Source: Byssothecium circinans (taxonomy: Eukaryota > Ascomycota > Dothideomycetes > Pleosporales > Massarinaceae). Taken from it: a DNA stretch of 63,114 bases. How positions within the stretch are numbered: the first letter of the stretch is position 1; each line of letters starts with the position of its first letter. The notes beneath the pieces were generated by a model. The model saw only the letters and a list, made by a program, of their open reading frames with translations, searched no databases and was not told the DNA's origin. Shown here piece by piece: positions 11,602 to 24,677 of the stretch. Made by a program: the position numbers and the translations under genes. The stretch spans positions 323,778 through 386,891 of the forward strand of contig ML976997.1 in the NCBI GenBank assembly GCA_010015675.1. Reading direction: 5' to 3'.

Positions 11602-14600
11602 ATGGCCACCGCAATGCACACGCAAACCCTCACGGAAGGATGGACCTTCAAGCAAGCCGACGATACCTCGGAGCAGGCATGGCTCCCCGTCAAACGTGTG
11701 CCGACGAACGTGCACTTGGATCTTATCGACAACGGGAGGTGCGTCATGATTTCCATTTTCCGCAATTGGCTGGGCGTGGGGGTATCATCCGTTCGGGAAT
11801 TATAGCCATACTATACAGACATACAGACCCCCACGTTATCGAAGAATTGGGCGCGGGGGTGATATCTTGTCTTCAGATGGGGGAAAGGACAAAACGTCGT
11901 GTTCAGGGATTTGATTATCGATATCCGTACTGACTAGGACTTCTCTTCTTATTAATATAGGATTCCCGACCCCTTCCTCGGATTCAATGAACTCGAAGCT
12001 GAATGGGTTGCTGATAAGACTTGGATCTACAAAACCATCCTGCCGTCTCCTCCTTCGATCCAACCAGCCCAGGCAAGCTCTACGAAACACGTTCTCGCCT
12101 TCGATGGGTTGGATACGTTTGCGACTGTGCGACTCAATGGCCATGTCGTCCTGGAGAGCGATAACATGTTCGTCCCGCATCGAGTGGATGTTACGGAGAA
12201 GTTGAAGAAGGAGGGGGAGAATGTGCTGCAGATTGAGTTCAAGAGCGCGAGGCTGGAGGCTATCAAGATTAGAGAGGCGCATCCGGAACACACTTGGGTC
12301 GGGTTTAATGGGGACATGTCGAGGTTGGCGGTTCGGAAGGCGCAGTATCATTGGTGAGTTTTTCTTCAAACTTGTTATCACGTCTCCTTTGTGTGGCGCT
12401 ATGTATCTGCAAATATCTGTCTCGCTTTCCAGTTCTTCTATGTTAACGAGCTAGGGGCTGGGACTGGGGCCCAATCCTCAACACCTGCGGTCCATGGCGC
12501 GCCGTTCGTTTGGAAACCTACCAGTCGCGTGTATCCGACCTCCGCATCGACTACACCTTGGACGACACTCTCAAAACCGCAAGCGGCACCATCTCAGCCA
12601 AGATATCCGGCCCCTCAGCCCAGAAAGTATCCTTCGAAGTCCAAAGCGGGCAACAGGTCGTCTTCCAAGAATCTGTACAAGTCGGAAACAGCGAGGCGCG
12701 CATCGAGTTCCACGTCGGCAACGTACAGCTATGGTATCCACACGGCTATGGCGCACAGCCTCTATATACGGTGACTGCGACGGCGTCGGTGGATGACGTC
12801 GATTTGCACCGTGTGACTCGTCGGACGGGCTTTCGAAGGGGAGAATTGGTGCAAGAGCCGGATGCGGTGGGGAAGACATTCTTCTTTCGTGTTAATGGGG
12901 TTGATGTGTTTTGTGGTGGGTCGGATTGGATTCCGGCGGATTCTTTCACGCCGAGAGTCGCGGAGGAGAGGTATCGCAGGTGGTTGGAGACGATGGTTGA
13001 TGGGTATCAGGTTATGATTCGGTATGTCTTCTCGTGCTCCCACTTCGTGTCATGGTGCTAACTATACACCAGCGTCTGGGGAGGAGGTATCTGGGAAGAA
13101 GACGTCTTCTACGACCTATGTGACGAGCTGGGCATCCTGGTGTGGCAGGACTTCATGTTTGGCTGCGGGAATTATCCAGCCTTCCCCTCCATTCTGCAAT
13201 CCATCCAAGACGAATGCACAGCAAATGTGGGCCGGCTGCGACACCATCCCTCCATCGCCATCTACGCCGGCAACAACGAGGATTACCAGGTGCAGGAGTC
13301 ATTCGGCCTGACGTACGAATACGAAGACAAAGATCCGCAGAGTTGGCTCAAGAGCAACTTTCCTGCACGATACATCTACGAAAAGGTGAGCGCCTACCAT
13401 GCGTCGGTACTCTGGAGCTGACAAATGTTTTCCCGTAGCTTCTGCCTGACGTCGTTGCCGCCGAGAGCCCGCATGTGCCGTATCATCCCGGCAGTCCTTG
13501 GGGCGACGGGTTGCAGACGTCGAATAAGACGGTCGGTGACATGCATCAGTGGAATGGTAAGAAGCCCTTCATCTCAGAAGCCGGTACACGGGCCTAACAC
13601 CCAACGACTAGTGTGGCATGGTACGCAAGAAAAGTATCAGATCTTCGATACACTTGGTGGTCGGTTCAACAGCGAGTTCGGCATGGAAGCATTCCCTCAT
13701 ATCGACACCATTAAGCAGTACTGCACGGATCCCTCGCAGCTCTATCCGCAGTCGCACATGCTGGACTTCCACAACAAAGCAGATGGACACGAGCGCAGGA
13801 TCGCAACGTACTTGGTGGAGAATTTCAGGACGCAGACCGATCTCGAGGTGAGTGTTGATATTCGGGTCGCTCATATCAATAATAATATGGCTGCTAAGAC
13901 TAGACGACTAGGCATTTATCCATTTGACGCAGCTTTCTCAAGCCGAGGCGTTAATGTTTGGATACCGTGGATGGCGAAAACAGTGGGGCCAGCAACGCTT
14001 TTGCGGAGGTGCATTGGTATGGCAACTGAACGACTGCTGGCCCGTCACATCGTGGTCGATTGTGGATTACTTCCTGCGCAAGAAGCCTGCATACTATGCA
14101 ATGAGACGGGTCTTGGCGCCTATTGCAGTGGCAGTTAAGCGTGCCCACCATGACTGGAGCGTGGTTCATGCTCGCGTACCGAAGACAAGCGATTACGAGC
14201 TGTGGGTGGCCAGCAACCAGCCCGCCGAGGCCAGCGCGACCGTTGAATTGCGGTTCATATCCATTTCAACGGGCAAAGAAATCAAGGAAAAGGTGGTCAA
14301 GGACAATGTCAAAATTGTGGCCAACGGGACGACGGACGTGCTATCCGGGTCGATCGACAATGTCAATGAAGAAGCTCACGTACTGGCAGCCAGGATCTGG
14401 GTCAACGGCAACATCGTATCGCGCGATGTCGACTGGCCGCAGCCGCTCAAGTACCTGGACTTTGCAGACCGTGGCGTTGAAATCGTACCGAAAGGGAATA
14501 CGATTGTGGTCAGAGCGGCAAAGCCGACGAAAGGCCTAGTCTTTGAGGAGAGGGCAGGCATTTTGGTGGATGACTCGGCCGTTGATGTGGTCCCTGGTGA

Positions 14601-14676
14601 TGAGCAGGTCATAAAAGTGAGGGGTCTCACGGCCAGTGATGCACCTCTCAAGTGGAGATTTCTGGGACAGAGTTGA
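11602..14676 (+). CDS. mndB: beta-mannosidase B, GH2 (intracellular type)
   Basis: Seven exons: 11602-11738, 11961-12353, 12455-13021, 13073-13385, 13439-13556, 13612-13847 and 13912-14676. They give 842 aa, close to the length I recall for Aspergillus MndB (about 844). The enzyme hydrolyses terminal beta-1,4-mannose from manno-oligosaccharides. There is no signal peptide, as in the MndB clade, so it probably acts in the cytosol on imported oligosaccharides. Visible features are the N-terminal jelly-roll sugar-binding domain, WGWDWGP, the GGG(I)WEED strand of the TIM barrel, the acid/base Glu435 in YAGNNEDY, and the nucleophile Glu531 in FNSEFGMEAFP. The C-terminal beta-sandwich is complete. 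The first intron (222 nt) is the longest and its donor, GTGCGT, is less typical; the others are 51-101 nt. All joins restore conserved GH2 sequence, so I am confident in the model. Confidence 0.93.
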
Positions 14677-16023
14677 TGCGGGGGAAAGAGGCAGGAATCT
14701 GAAGGTGGGGATACTGGGGAGGCTGCAGCGCTGACGGCACCTGGGAGTACGTAGCAGGTTGTGATGAAATGGCGGTAGGATGGTGGGTGCGCCGGCCAGC
14801 GGTTGCAGCCACGGTGATCAGAAGCAGGGAACGAGGATGACGGCTGGATTGCGTTATAGGACAGGGAGGAGGATGAAGGGAGTAGGATGAAGTCCTCAAG
14901 TCGGGCTGTTGAGCTGCTCTCCCTCCAGATATTGGACGGGGTATATGTGCGGGTATTATAGGCTATGATTTAAGGTAATTGGCATGATATTCGAGCCAAT
15001 GCGAGGCTTGTAAGGAATGGGCGCGAAATTAATGCAGCCGACTTTCTGGCCGCATGATAGAGGGTCGCTTTGGCTCGCGGCTGGTGGAATGTCGGGTCTG
15101 GGGCCCTGCGGCGCAAGACAATCCGACCTGGCCGCCGGAAATGTGGCACTCTGCTAGGCACTGCTAGCTGGCTTGGGGGTCTTGGGGGGCATGCTCTGCC
15201 GGCAACTAGGGCCAGATGCCCGCCTCGCATTGCTGTGCGGGCGAACCTGAGGATGCGGGTGTGCCTGAGTAATGTGAGTATGGGCAGAGACGGCCGCTCG
15301 CGCCTGCCACTGCCACCTGCCACCTGCCAGGCATCGCGCCTTCCGCTCGGCGGGATGCGCCTGCCCGCCGGCCGTGGTGCCATGCCGTCATGGCTCGCGC
15401 TGGGGAAAGGGCGCTCCCGCAGTGAAACGGGCCTGCAGTAGCGCCAGAACACCGCTAAACACGGCTGGGAGTGCGAGTGCGACCGTGAGCGCCTTCTCGA
15501 AATCTCGCTTGGCCCGACAGATGCGGAAGGAACCTGGCGACCTTGCTCCTCTCTCATTGCTTGCGCGCACTTGCCCTCGCCGGGTTCGCCCTCTGCCATC
15601 CGTCCTGTCGGTGCCCCTCCAAGCCTTGTTGCTATCATCCGGACCGCCTATAATGCGGGGACTATTAACCTCGACCACTTTAGCATTGTGCTGTGAGAGA
15701 GAGCCCGCACACGCACACGCCCCCGACCTCACTGCCTGCCTACAGGACATGGCGACCGTTGACAAAGGGCCAGCATTGGCGTCTGCAGCCTGAGCAGTGG
15801 AAGAGAGTGAATATTTGACCGTGCATCTGCACGTCGACCGGCTTCTGTTGCTGCTGCGCTCCACAACTCTTGTATATCAGTCCTGCATGCATTGCAGCTT
15901 CTTTTGTGTCACCCATTCTCTTTTGCAAGACCACTTCTTGGTCCTTACGCCAGACCTCACATTATCCATCTTATCATCGTCGTTATCAGTCGCCAGCTGC
16001 GGCTGTGGGGCACGTGAGACGAC
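14677..16023. other. intergenic, GC-rich promoter region
   Basis: The segment at about 15000-15600 is strongly GC-rich and supports long open frames on both strands. None has a family match, so I treat them as GC-driven. The last 200 bp, with CT-rich blocks, are the likely promoter and leader of the Zn2Cys6 gene. Confidence 0.4.
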
Positions 16024-18437
16024 ATGTTCCATACTTTCCAGTCTTCAGCCGGCCTGCGCTCGCCGGGGGCAGACGACGGCACCTCTGGCAAGCCACCACG
16101 CTCAGCAGGCTCGAGGCGCATCTCAACGAGCAACGCCTGTATAGAATGCCGTCGACGCAAGATTCGCTGCGACGGCTCGCAGCCATGCGGCCAGTGTCAG
16201 TGGTATCAGCATCCCGAGGCCTGCGGGTATTCAAAGCCGGCGCAGAGGGTGGTGCCCAGCAGGAAGTAAGCGCTCTGCATCACTGACGACGACCAAAGCT
16301 GAATCAAGGCAGGCTAGTCGACAAGCTGTCAGGCAACATCGAACAGTACAAAAGCATCCTAGCCAAACTGTACCCTTCGAAAGAGCTAGACACCCTCGTC
16401 ACTCTACCGCGAGAAGAGCTTCTGGAACTTGCTCTCACCTCGCCCGGCCTAGCTCAGATGGATTCGCCTCCACCGGCGGAGACGCGGGCTATCTCAGAAG
16501 CTACCCAGGGCTCTGACGGTGCAGAAAGCCTCGAGGCGCTCGAACAGGCACCGCCAGAGGCCCCCTTTTGGGACGAAGCGCGCAAGCACCAGGTCCGAGT
16601 GCAGGGCATTTCGGACGATGTGAACGGTCTTTCCATGTCAGTCGACCGACTGTCCTCATATGTGGGCATTTCTTCAATCACCGCCGCGCTCAAAGTCATT
16701 GTGAGATGCGCACCCCAAGCACGACGGTTCATCGTCCACAACAGCACCGATACTATGCTACCCAGTCGAGCAGGCTCCCCTCCTCCAGAACTTGCCGACA
16801 ACAGACCAGACGCCCTACCACCACAACGTCAGGGGAAAGAGCTGATCGAAAGCTACTTTGAGCGTGTACACCCCTTTTTCCCCATGGTCGAGGAGCGCAA
16901 GTTCTGGTCTACATATCTGTATGGCGATCGAAAAGACTCACCATGGCTAGGCCTTCTCAACATGGTATTCGCACTAGGATCACTTGCATCCTCCACCTCA
17001 GACAGCGAGACACACTACATATATTACAACCGGTCGCGCCGCCACTTGTCACTTGAGTCGTTTGGAAGTGGGAACCTTGAAGTGCTACAGGCATTAGCGA
17101 TGATGAGCGGATACTACATGCACTACCTGAATCGACCGAATGAAGCCCATTCACTTATGGGCGGCACGCTGCGTATGGCAACTGCTTTGGGACTGCACCG
17201 AGAGTACACTGACACCTCGAAAAATGAAGCGAGCAAGACCCTGAACATCTTGACTCCCAGTGAAGTCGACTCCATCTCACCAGAGATGAGGAGACGCATC
17301 TGGTGGAGTCTCTTCTGTCTCGACTCCTGGGCATCTACAACGACTGGCAGACCGTCTTTGGGCCGAATGGGCCCTTCAATTACCGTTCTGCTACCTAGAA
17401 CATCACGAAGCTTGGTATGTTAGCTATATGCTCAGTAGATCACTTGCTGATCGTTCCACCAGGCAGATGTCGGGTTTGAAGCTAACGGCAAAAAGAACAT
17501 TGAGCAGTTGAAGGTGCTCCCCCTAGTTTACGCTTCTCAGTTCTGCAAAATAGCCACAAAGATCCAAGATCGCCTGGTGGAATCACCGCTTCTTTCGCCC
17601 TACGAAACAGCAACATACGACGCCGAGCTTGTCAAATGGCACGACGAGCTCCCCGCTATCTTGTCCAACGTCAACGAATCGTGCCCCGACTTTCTACGCC
17701 GCGTACGCTTCGTCATGAAGTGGCGATTCCAGAACATCCGCATAGTCCTCCACAGACCGATACTTTTGAGCGCAGTGCTCCGGCGATGTCCATTCAACAG
17801 TCTGAGCGCTGAAGAGAAGGTGGCCATAGGCAAGTGTCGCATAATCGCCGCGAAGACGATCGAAGATATGTCAAACGAATGCCAACCCGATCTTATATCT
17901 GGCTGGAACGCAGTGTGGTTTACTTTCCAGGCATGCATGGTCCCGCTCGTCTCCTTATTCAGCGATTCGAGCATGCCGGAAGAAGTTGAGAAATGGAAGG
18001 CCAGCATCGAGACGGCTCTCGTGTTCTTCGAGCGAAGCAAACCTTGGAGTATCGCCGCAAAGCGCAGCATGGATGCCGTATCCAGACTTTATCAGGCTTA
18101 CAAGGTCCAGTCGACCATGTCAGACCAGGTAGAGCCACCACCAGCTCCAATTCCAGTCCAACAACAGCAGCAGTTTGTCAATAACATGCAAAGCATGCCC
18201 GGGTATGACTACAACGCGGTTCCCGAGGGAGCCACCTACGCCATGAATCCCGGTGTAGTAGGCAGCTGGAATACGGACTCGAACACGATGGGCCACCTGA
18301 GTGGCTTCTGGGACGACATGATGTGGGATACGAACCTACCAGACATGCTAGAAACACCTTTCGGCATCACGAACGTCTACGAATTCCAGGGCGCTGCGCA
18401 GGATTCGGGAGCACCGTGCTGGATGAATGGCAACTGA
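16024..18437 (+). CDS. Zn(II)2Cys6 transcription factor with fungal-specific middle homology region
   Basis: Exons 16024-16265, 16313-17414 and 17463-18437 (47- and 48-nt introns) give 772 aa. The Gal4-type binuclear zinc cluster is at residues 39-67, with spacing C-x2-C-x6-C-x5-C-x2-C-x8-C (ACIECRRRKIRC, then DGSQPCGQC). It is followed by a short linker and a likely dimerisation helix (LVDKLSGNIEQYKSILAKL). The middle region carries the Fungal_trans signature: YFERVHPFFPMVEE, ATALGLHREY, RRRIWWSLFCLDSW and TGRPSLGRMGPSITV. The last 90 residues are Gln/Met/Asn-rich and probably activating. It is a nuclear DNA-binding regulator, but neither the sequence nor the neighbours point to a particular pathway. 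For the first intron I chose the later acceptor (16311-16312), because it alone keeps frame into LVDKLS. Confidence 0.92.
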
Positions 18438-20922
18438 TCTACATTGCAGAACGGCTGCTTCACGTACACACGGCAGACGACGATCGGCCGCCGACCGAGA
18501 TTCGAATTACTGCCGTGAATTCCTATTGGTATGCTCGGCGGAATGGAAGCTTATCCGCCAAGGAAGATGATGCGAGTGAACGCCTGCCCGATCTAGTGAG
18601 GATGGTCGGTAAGCGGACTGCATCTGCATTTTGGAGGGTTCGCCCGTTTTGTAGCGCGCTATATCCTGCATTTTCTGTTATTTCATTGCATTTTCTTGCC
18701 GCCAGTCGCTTGTCCTTACCGCATGTTTTGACCATATCCTTGTTTTCCTGTTTGTCCTTGCGTTCGTACTTTGGAGTGTACCTGTATTTGTACGAATTTG
18801 CGAATATTGTAGTGATGGTCGAACAACTAAATGTGCATGAAGACTATTTACGTTGATATCTCCATTTGCTGTTCTTTCATACTTGTTCATAGACCGATTG
18901 GATAGACAAATGGCCGAGGAGCAATATGCCGTACACGCATAGCATATAGCTGACGTTGTTATACCCCAAGGATTAAGCTGCAACTCCCCCAGATTCCGAA
19001 GCATGTGGAAAGTGGGATGGATGGATACATGTCGGTACATAGCCGGCTGTACATACATATACATGCACACATGTGACTATACATATATATAGAGCTACGG
19101 GGTACCTTGAGCCTTTTTATGCAATAGTCATGCATAATGACGGTGTTATCGTATTGCAAGTGATGGAGGCGAAGCGAGGCCCTGGGCGAGGCGATGCTGG
19201 GGGCTTGGGTGATATGATGGGGGGAAGGTGTTATTGATTCCTTAGTTGGGAGTGGGGGAGGGAAACGGCGACGACGACGACGACGACGACGATAGGAATG
19301 GGAATAGGTACAGGGCTGAACCTAGGCCTAGCGTTATAGTTGTGAGAATATGTGTCTTTACGAGGTATTTCTTATCTACTTATCAAACAGGAATCTATCA
19401 CCTACCCGGCATAACAACGAACTCCCACATCAACAAGCAAAAATCAAGCAAAGCGAAGCAACGCAAAGCATATCAGCTCAGCTCAGTTCAGCTCGTCAAG
19501 TAAGTAGCATTAATTTAGAAAAGGCCTTCTTTCGAATCGTCCTTGAGCGTTCATCCTTTTTCTTTCCATTTAGCCGAAAAGCCAGCCTACTAACCTGCAG
19601 CTTACACGCACACACACACCACATCGTATGACCATGCACATGCTTGGGCACGCGTCTGTTAAGACCCCTAACCTTCTTCGAATGCGCGCCTTCTCGAGTG
19701 TAAAAGGATAAATAAAGATTATGCGTTGGGCGCGTCTTACTGATGCTTCGTGTTTAACGCTCCGATGGTCTCTCTCTCTCTGCTTTTTCTGGTCTTCGCA
19801 TTCCCTTATAAGTATTATAAGTAACAATGCCTAACTACATCTTAACGCGCCTCTCTTATCCCCGCTTGCCGGAGATATGCATGTGTGTGTGTGTGAACGG
19901 TGCAGGGTCAAGACTACGGTAAATGCACACGTTCTTTGAAGGAGAGGGCTGAGATCGACTGCAGATGAATTCCGAACTCCTTTCTCAAAAAAATAATTTA
20001 AAGACACTCGCAGGCCCTTTGCAGAGGATTTAGGCAGGGACTGAGGGTGAATTGTGGGGTTGACGGTCTACGTGACCAGAGGCCGGGTTGAATGTACTTT
20101 GCCGTGCACCTACAACGGTACTTAGTACGTAGCCGATGCTTGCTTGCTTGCTTTAGTTGCGGTAGTGTGATGGCTAGACATCTAGCTTGCAGGCTTGGGG
20201 TTTGGGTGTATGTGCTTGTATGTATATTACGTTGTGGTATTGAGTAGGGGTTCTGGGGTAGTTGGGTAGGGGTAGTGGGAAGAGTCTGTGCAAGTGTTGA
20301 TTATGAAAGCATTCGGAGCACGGAGGAGATAGCGCGGACTCCGCGGAGGAAATGGCCGTTTTCGATAAGAAACCCCCCTTTCGAAGCCTTTAACGGCAAG
20401 AAGAAATGAGAAATGAGAGGTTTTCGGAAAGAGCAGCCGGAACCACCACAAGTCTCGCCATTCGCTCGTGAGACTTGAGTGATCGGATAATGATCTACGC
20501 TTGGCGGCCGAAAGCTTAATTGTCTGTCTTGCCGTGCAAAAGGCCAATCTGATGCTTGTCTCCTGACATCCATCTCTCCTTTACAAGTTTTTGTAAGAGA
20601 AGGCCGACGGCAACTCGGTCACTCGGACTTAGTGGTTGCTTCTTCCTTACTCTGAGCCTCTCCTTCACTCCTTTCCTCGCGTCTCTAATCCTGTGCGCTG
20701 TTCTTTCTCAGAGTGTTTGTACTTTTCGCCCCCCGCGACGTTCCGGCCATTATTCCGCCTCGAGTATATTGCTACGCCTCTTCTACTCGACACCTTTCGA
20801 CCTGCGCGCAACCCTCAACAGCGACGACGATTAGAGAAGCAGCACAATCTAATTTGCAGAGTCTGGAAACGCACCCGTGAACCCGCATTCCCACGCTGCG
20901 AACCCTGCGACCGACCGCCACT
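18438..20922. other. intergenic, 2.5 kb
   Basis: No gene supported. Contains the Zn2Cys6 3' UTR, a CGA trinucleotide repeat (19269-19292), short CA and GT runs, and a tetranucleotide GCTT run near 20140. The final 350 bp are CT-rich and probably the scs7 promoter and leader. Confidence 0.4.
19269..19292 (+). repeat. CGA trinucleotide microsatellite
   Basis: Eight uninterrupted CGA units in intergenic DNA. In one frame the repeat would encode poly-Asp, but no surrounding reading frame looks real. Confidence 0.85.
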
Positions 20923-22291
20923 ATGCCTGCACGCACGCTTCCGACAATTCCGACCGCAGAAGTCCTGTCCCACAACACAGAGAAGAGCTGCTATGTCACA
21001 ATTGGCACAAAGGTGTATGACGTGACAGCGTTCATCTCCGACCACCCGGGCGGTGGCGACCTCATCCTCGAATACGGCGGCAAGGACGTAGAGAAAATAC
21101 TTGCAGACGAGGTGTCGCATACGCATTCCGAAGCGGCGTATGAGATCTTGGATGAGAGTTTAGTGGGCTTTGTAGTTACGGAGCCGATTCTCAACGGCAC
21201 AACCAAGAGCAACAAACCCGCCGAAATCGTCCCACTGCCGCCGACCAAAGAGGGTGTGGCAGAGCTTGAACTAGTCCAACAACAGCCACTCTACGAGTCC
21301 ACGGGCATGTCAACCGCAGAAGACCTCTCCAAGGAAACCGACATCACTTCCGACTACAAGAGGCACAAATTCCTCGACCTCTCGCGGCCGCTGTTCCTGC
21401 AGGTATGGTTCGGAGGGTTTGACAAAGACTTTTACCTCGACCAGGTGCATCGCCCACGGCATTATCGCGGAGGCGACTCTGCCCCTCTGTTTGGAAACTT
21501 TCTGGAGCCGTTGAGTAAGACGCCGTGGTGGATGATACCGACGTTTTGGCTGCCGCCGGTAGTGTATGGGACGGGCTTGGCGGTTGGGGCGTTGGGGGTC
21601 GGGCAGACGGTGGGGTATTGGGTTTTTGGCGTGTTCTTTTGGACGATTGTGGAGTATGTGCTTCATCGGTGTTTGTTTCATTTGGACTAGTAAGTTGGCC
21701 CCTTCCTTTCCTCCTAACTACATAGTCTGTGAGATGGCGGAGTGGGAAATAGGTGGAGAGGACAGCAGACTGACATTGATATAGTTACCTACCCAACAAC
21801 CGTGTAGCCATCACAGCACACTTCCTCCTCCACGGTATCCATCACTACCTCCCTATGGACAAATATAGACTCGTCATGCCGCCGACCCTCTTCGTTGTCC
21901 TCGCTGCGCCGTTTTGGAAACTCGCACATGCCATCTTCTTCTACAATTGGTATGCGGCGACGGCGGCATATTGTGGGGGCATCTTCGGATATGTGTGCTA
22001 TGATCTTACGCACTACTTCTTGCATCATCGGAAGTAAGTCACCTTTTACCCACATTGATCTCTGTTGAGGGTCTGGCGACAGTTCTGAGAGCTTCAACTG
22101 TACTCATTCGAATGGCTGCTGACCATAACTTGTATAGTCTGCCTGCTTGGTACCGCGCCCTCAAGAAATACCACCTCGCGCATCACTTTGCGGATTACCA
22201 GAATGGGTTTGGAGTCACAAGCCGGTTTTGGGATTGGGTGTTTGGCACGGAGCTTGACATAAGTGCACCGAAGCTGGTGAAGACGAGTTAG
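20923..22291 (+). CDS. scs7: sphingolipid fatty-acid 2-hydroxylase (cytochrome b5 + hydroxylase)
   Basis: Exons 20923-21689, 21785-22033 and 22138-22291 give 389 aa; yeast Scs7 is 384. The enzyme adds the alpha-hydroxyl to the very-long-chain acyl group of ceramide at the ER membrane. Residues 8-85 are a cytochrome b5 domain with heme ligands H41 (DHPGGGD) and H68 (THSEAAYEIL). The rest is an integral membrane di-iron hydroxylase with all histidine boxes: EYVLHRCLFHLD, HFLLHGIHHYLPMDKYR, HYFLHH and KKYHLAHHF. Hydrophobic segments flank these boxes. Both splices rebuild conserved sequence (HLDYYLPNN and HHRNLPAWYR). It runs in the same direction as the rsd1-like gene 528 bp downstream; I see no functional link between them. 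Confidence 0.94.
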
Positions 22292-22819
22292 GTGGGATGT
22301 TGTGTTGTGCATTTGGGAGGCGTTGTGTTGCACAAGACGAATGAGTTGGGACTTGAGATGACGCTTTACCTGCATGATAGCTTATACATAATGTAATTCT
22401 TGCCCTTATTCGCCTCCTCAATTCTGCATCACTCGCACTCATAGCATTGAGCTGTCTCCCAAATTCTACGTCACCCGCTGTTGTGGCTGACCGGAGAGTG
22501 CCAAGAGGCACGTGCATCGCTTAGCGCGACCCGGTCCCTCAAAATCTCGCCCGCCGCCTCGAGTTCTCACCTCCGCCCTCACCACGCAGCCGAGACAACA
22601 CCACTTGCACCGCGACAAGTCTCACACTTGCAAGTGTACTCGCATCAGACAGTCAATTATCACCGCGCCGTCTGCGCTGTGATCGCTGTCTGTGCAGCTA
22701 CCTGATCAACCCACTTACTGCCTTGCGCCATTACTAGCCCTGAGCTTCGCCCACTACCTGACCGCGAGCAGTGCGCCAATACCCCAACAACTTAACTACA
22801 CATAGTATACATCTTCACA
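22292..22819. other. intergenic
   Basis: The scs7 3' UTR and the promoter of the splicing-factor gene. The last 200 bp are C-rich with CACTTGCA-like words. No gene seen. Confidence 0.4.
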
Positions 22820-24677
22820 ATGGCCGCCCAGACCGCCAACGAGGTCGAGAACTTCCTCGATGCGATGGCCATTGAGGTTAGCATCAAGAAGGAGCAGTCC
22901 TCCGAGGACGGCCGCGAGCAGGATCGAGACAATCGCCGCCCCCGACGTGACCGCGACGACGAGCGCTACGGGCGCTACATCCCCCCGCATGCATCGTTTG
23001 GAGACCGCCGTAGCAGCCGCGAGCGTAGGCGCCGAACCGACAGCCGCGGTCGCTCCGGGGATGCTGATGACGATATGGATAGGCGTCGCCGCGATAGATC
23101 TAGAGACCGCTTCCGAGGAGACCGCGACCGTCGAGGCCGGGGCGGCGACTACTACAGCGGTGGTCGTGATGGTCGTGAGCGCTCTCGTTCCCCGCGCCGC
23201 GACCGCTCCCGCGACCGCCGAGGCCGTGGAGACCGTGGCTACCGTGCCCGCTCTCGCGACCGTCGCCCAGACCATGACCGTCGTGGAAACGGTCACCGTC
23301 GCACTGTTACGCCCGAGGTTACTGATGATGACCGCGACAAGCGCACCATCTTCGTACAGCAGATCTCCCAGCGTGCCGAGACCCGCCACCTTCACCAGTT
23401 CTTCGAGGCTGTCGGCGCTGTTGTAGATGCCCAGATCGTTAAGGACAGGGTTACCGGTCGCTCCAAAGGGTATGTTTTGGTCTCTCTTACCTTGTGTTTT
23501 TGCTAACTCTTCGCAGTGTCGGTTACGTCGAATTCAAAGACGTCGAGTCTGTTGCGAAGGCGCTGGAGCTTACCGGCCAGAAACTCAAGGGAGTCCCCAT
23601 CATTGCCCAGCTCACCGAAGCAGAGAAGAACCGCGCTTCCCGCGTCGCAGCGGGCGAGAACGGCGCCACCGGCAACAACAGCAACAACAACGGCGCGCCC
23701 TTCCACCGCCTGTACATTGGCAATGTGCACTTCAGTGTGTCGGAGGAGGATCTCAAGGGTATTTTCGATCCCTTTGGTGAGATCGAGCAAGTAACTCTAC
23801 AGCGCGACGATGTGCACGGCACCAACCGCTCTAAAGGTTACGGGTTTGTCCAGTACGTACTTTGTCTCTGCCTACTCCACACATACTGACAAGTGACAGG
23901 TTCGTAGATCCTAACGCTGCTAAAGAAGCTCTCAAGGAGATGAACGGCTTTGAGCTCGCCGGCCGCAACATCCGCGTTGGTCTCGGAAACGACAAGTTCA
24001 CGCCCGAATCGACCGCACACCTCCTGCGCATCTTCCCGCAGCAAGCCGCTAGCTACCAAGGCTCCGCTTTCAGTGGCGCAGGTGGCCGTGGTGCCTATGC
24101 TGGTGGTGCTGGAGGCGTCTTCGACCGCACCCACGGTAAAGACGATCGCGGTATCAGCGGCGCCTCCGCTCTAGACGACACTGACATGGCCGGAGTAAAC
24201 TTCAAGCAGGTCGACCGCAACAAGCTCATGGCAAACCTTGCCCGCAACGAAGTCGACATCCCCACTAGACAGGAAATTCAGCCCGCTGCCAAGGCTCGTG
24301 CCTCTGTCGTTGACAAGCCGATGGCCTCCAAGTGCGTCAAGATTGAGGGCGCATTTGATGCGGAGGAGTAAGCTACACCCATACCCACTCCCTCTTTTTG
24401 CTAACCACTTCCCAGGGAATTCAAGAATGCTAATGGTCCTGGTTGGATCAAGGAGTTTGAGCTCGACGTCAAGGAGGAATGCAACAAGAAATATGGCAAG
24501 GTTGTCCACATCGCTGTGGACCCCAACTCTGACGGTGAGATCTACGTCAAGTTTGACTCAGTCGCAGGTGGCGAAAAGGCCATTCAAGGTCTGAACGGTC
24601 GAAGCTTCAACCACCGCATGATCCGCGCATCCTACGTCATCGACAAGATCTACGAGTCGTTGTACGGCAAGCACTAA
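22820..24677 (+). CDS. rsd1: RBM39/CAPER-like splicing factor, three RRMs
   Basis: Exons 22820-23469, 23517-23852, 23900-24367 and 24416-24677 (introns 47-48 nt) give 571 aa. Residues 40-172 are an Arg/Asp/Ser-rich RS-like region. RRM1 (about 175-250) starts at RTIFVQQIS. RRM2 (about 280-360) has RNP2 LYIGNV and RNP1 KGYGFVQF. The C-terminal domain (about 487-571) is a U2AF-homology motif, with the Arg-x-Phe of GRSF that grips tryptophan-containing ligands. This order (RS-RRM-RRM-UHM) is that of human RBM39 and S. pombe Rsd1, nuclear proteins that bridge 3' splice-site factors in early spliceosome assembly. All splices restore RRM sequence. The RS region differs from the human one in being richer in RD and RG pairs. 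Confidence 0.93.

Noticed and set aside
14970..15638. Long minus-strand frame rich in Arg/Pro/Ala
   Set aside because: GC-rich DNA leaves several frames open on both strands; no motif or start context supports a gene.
16299..16312. Earlier acceptor for the first intron of the Zn2Cys6 gene
   Set aside because: It puts the downstream exon out of frame; the acceptor at 16311-16312 gives the K-LVDKLS junction.
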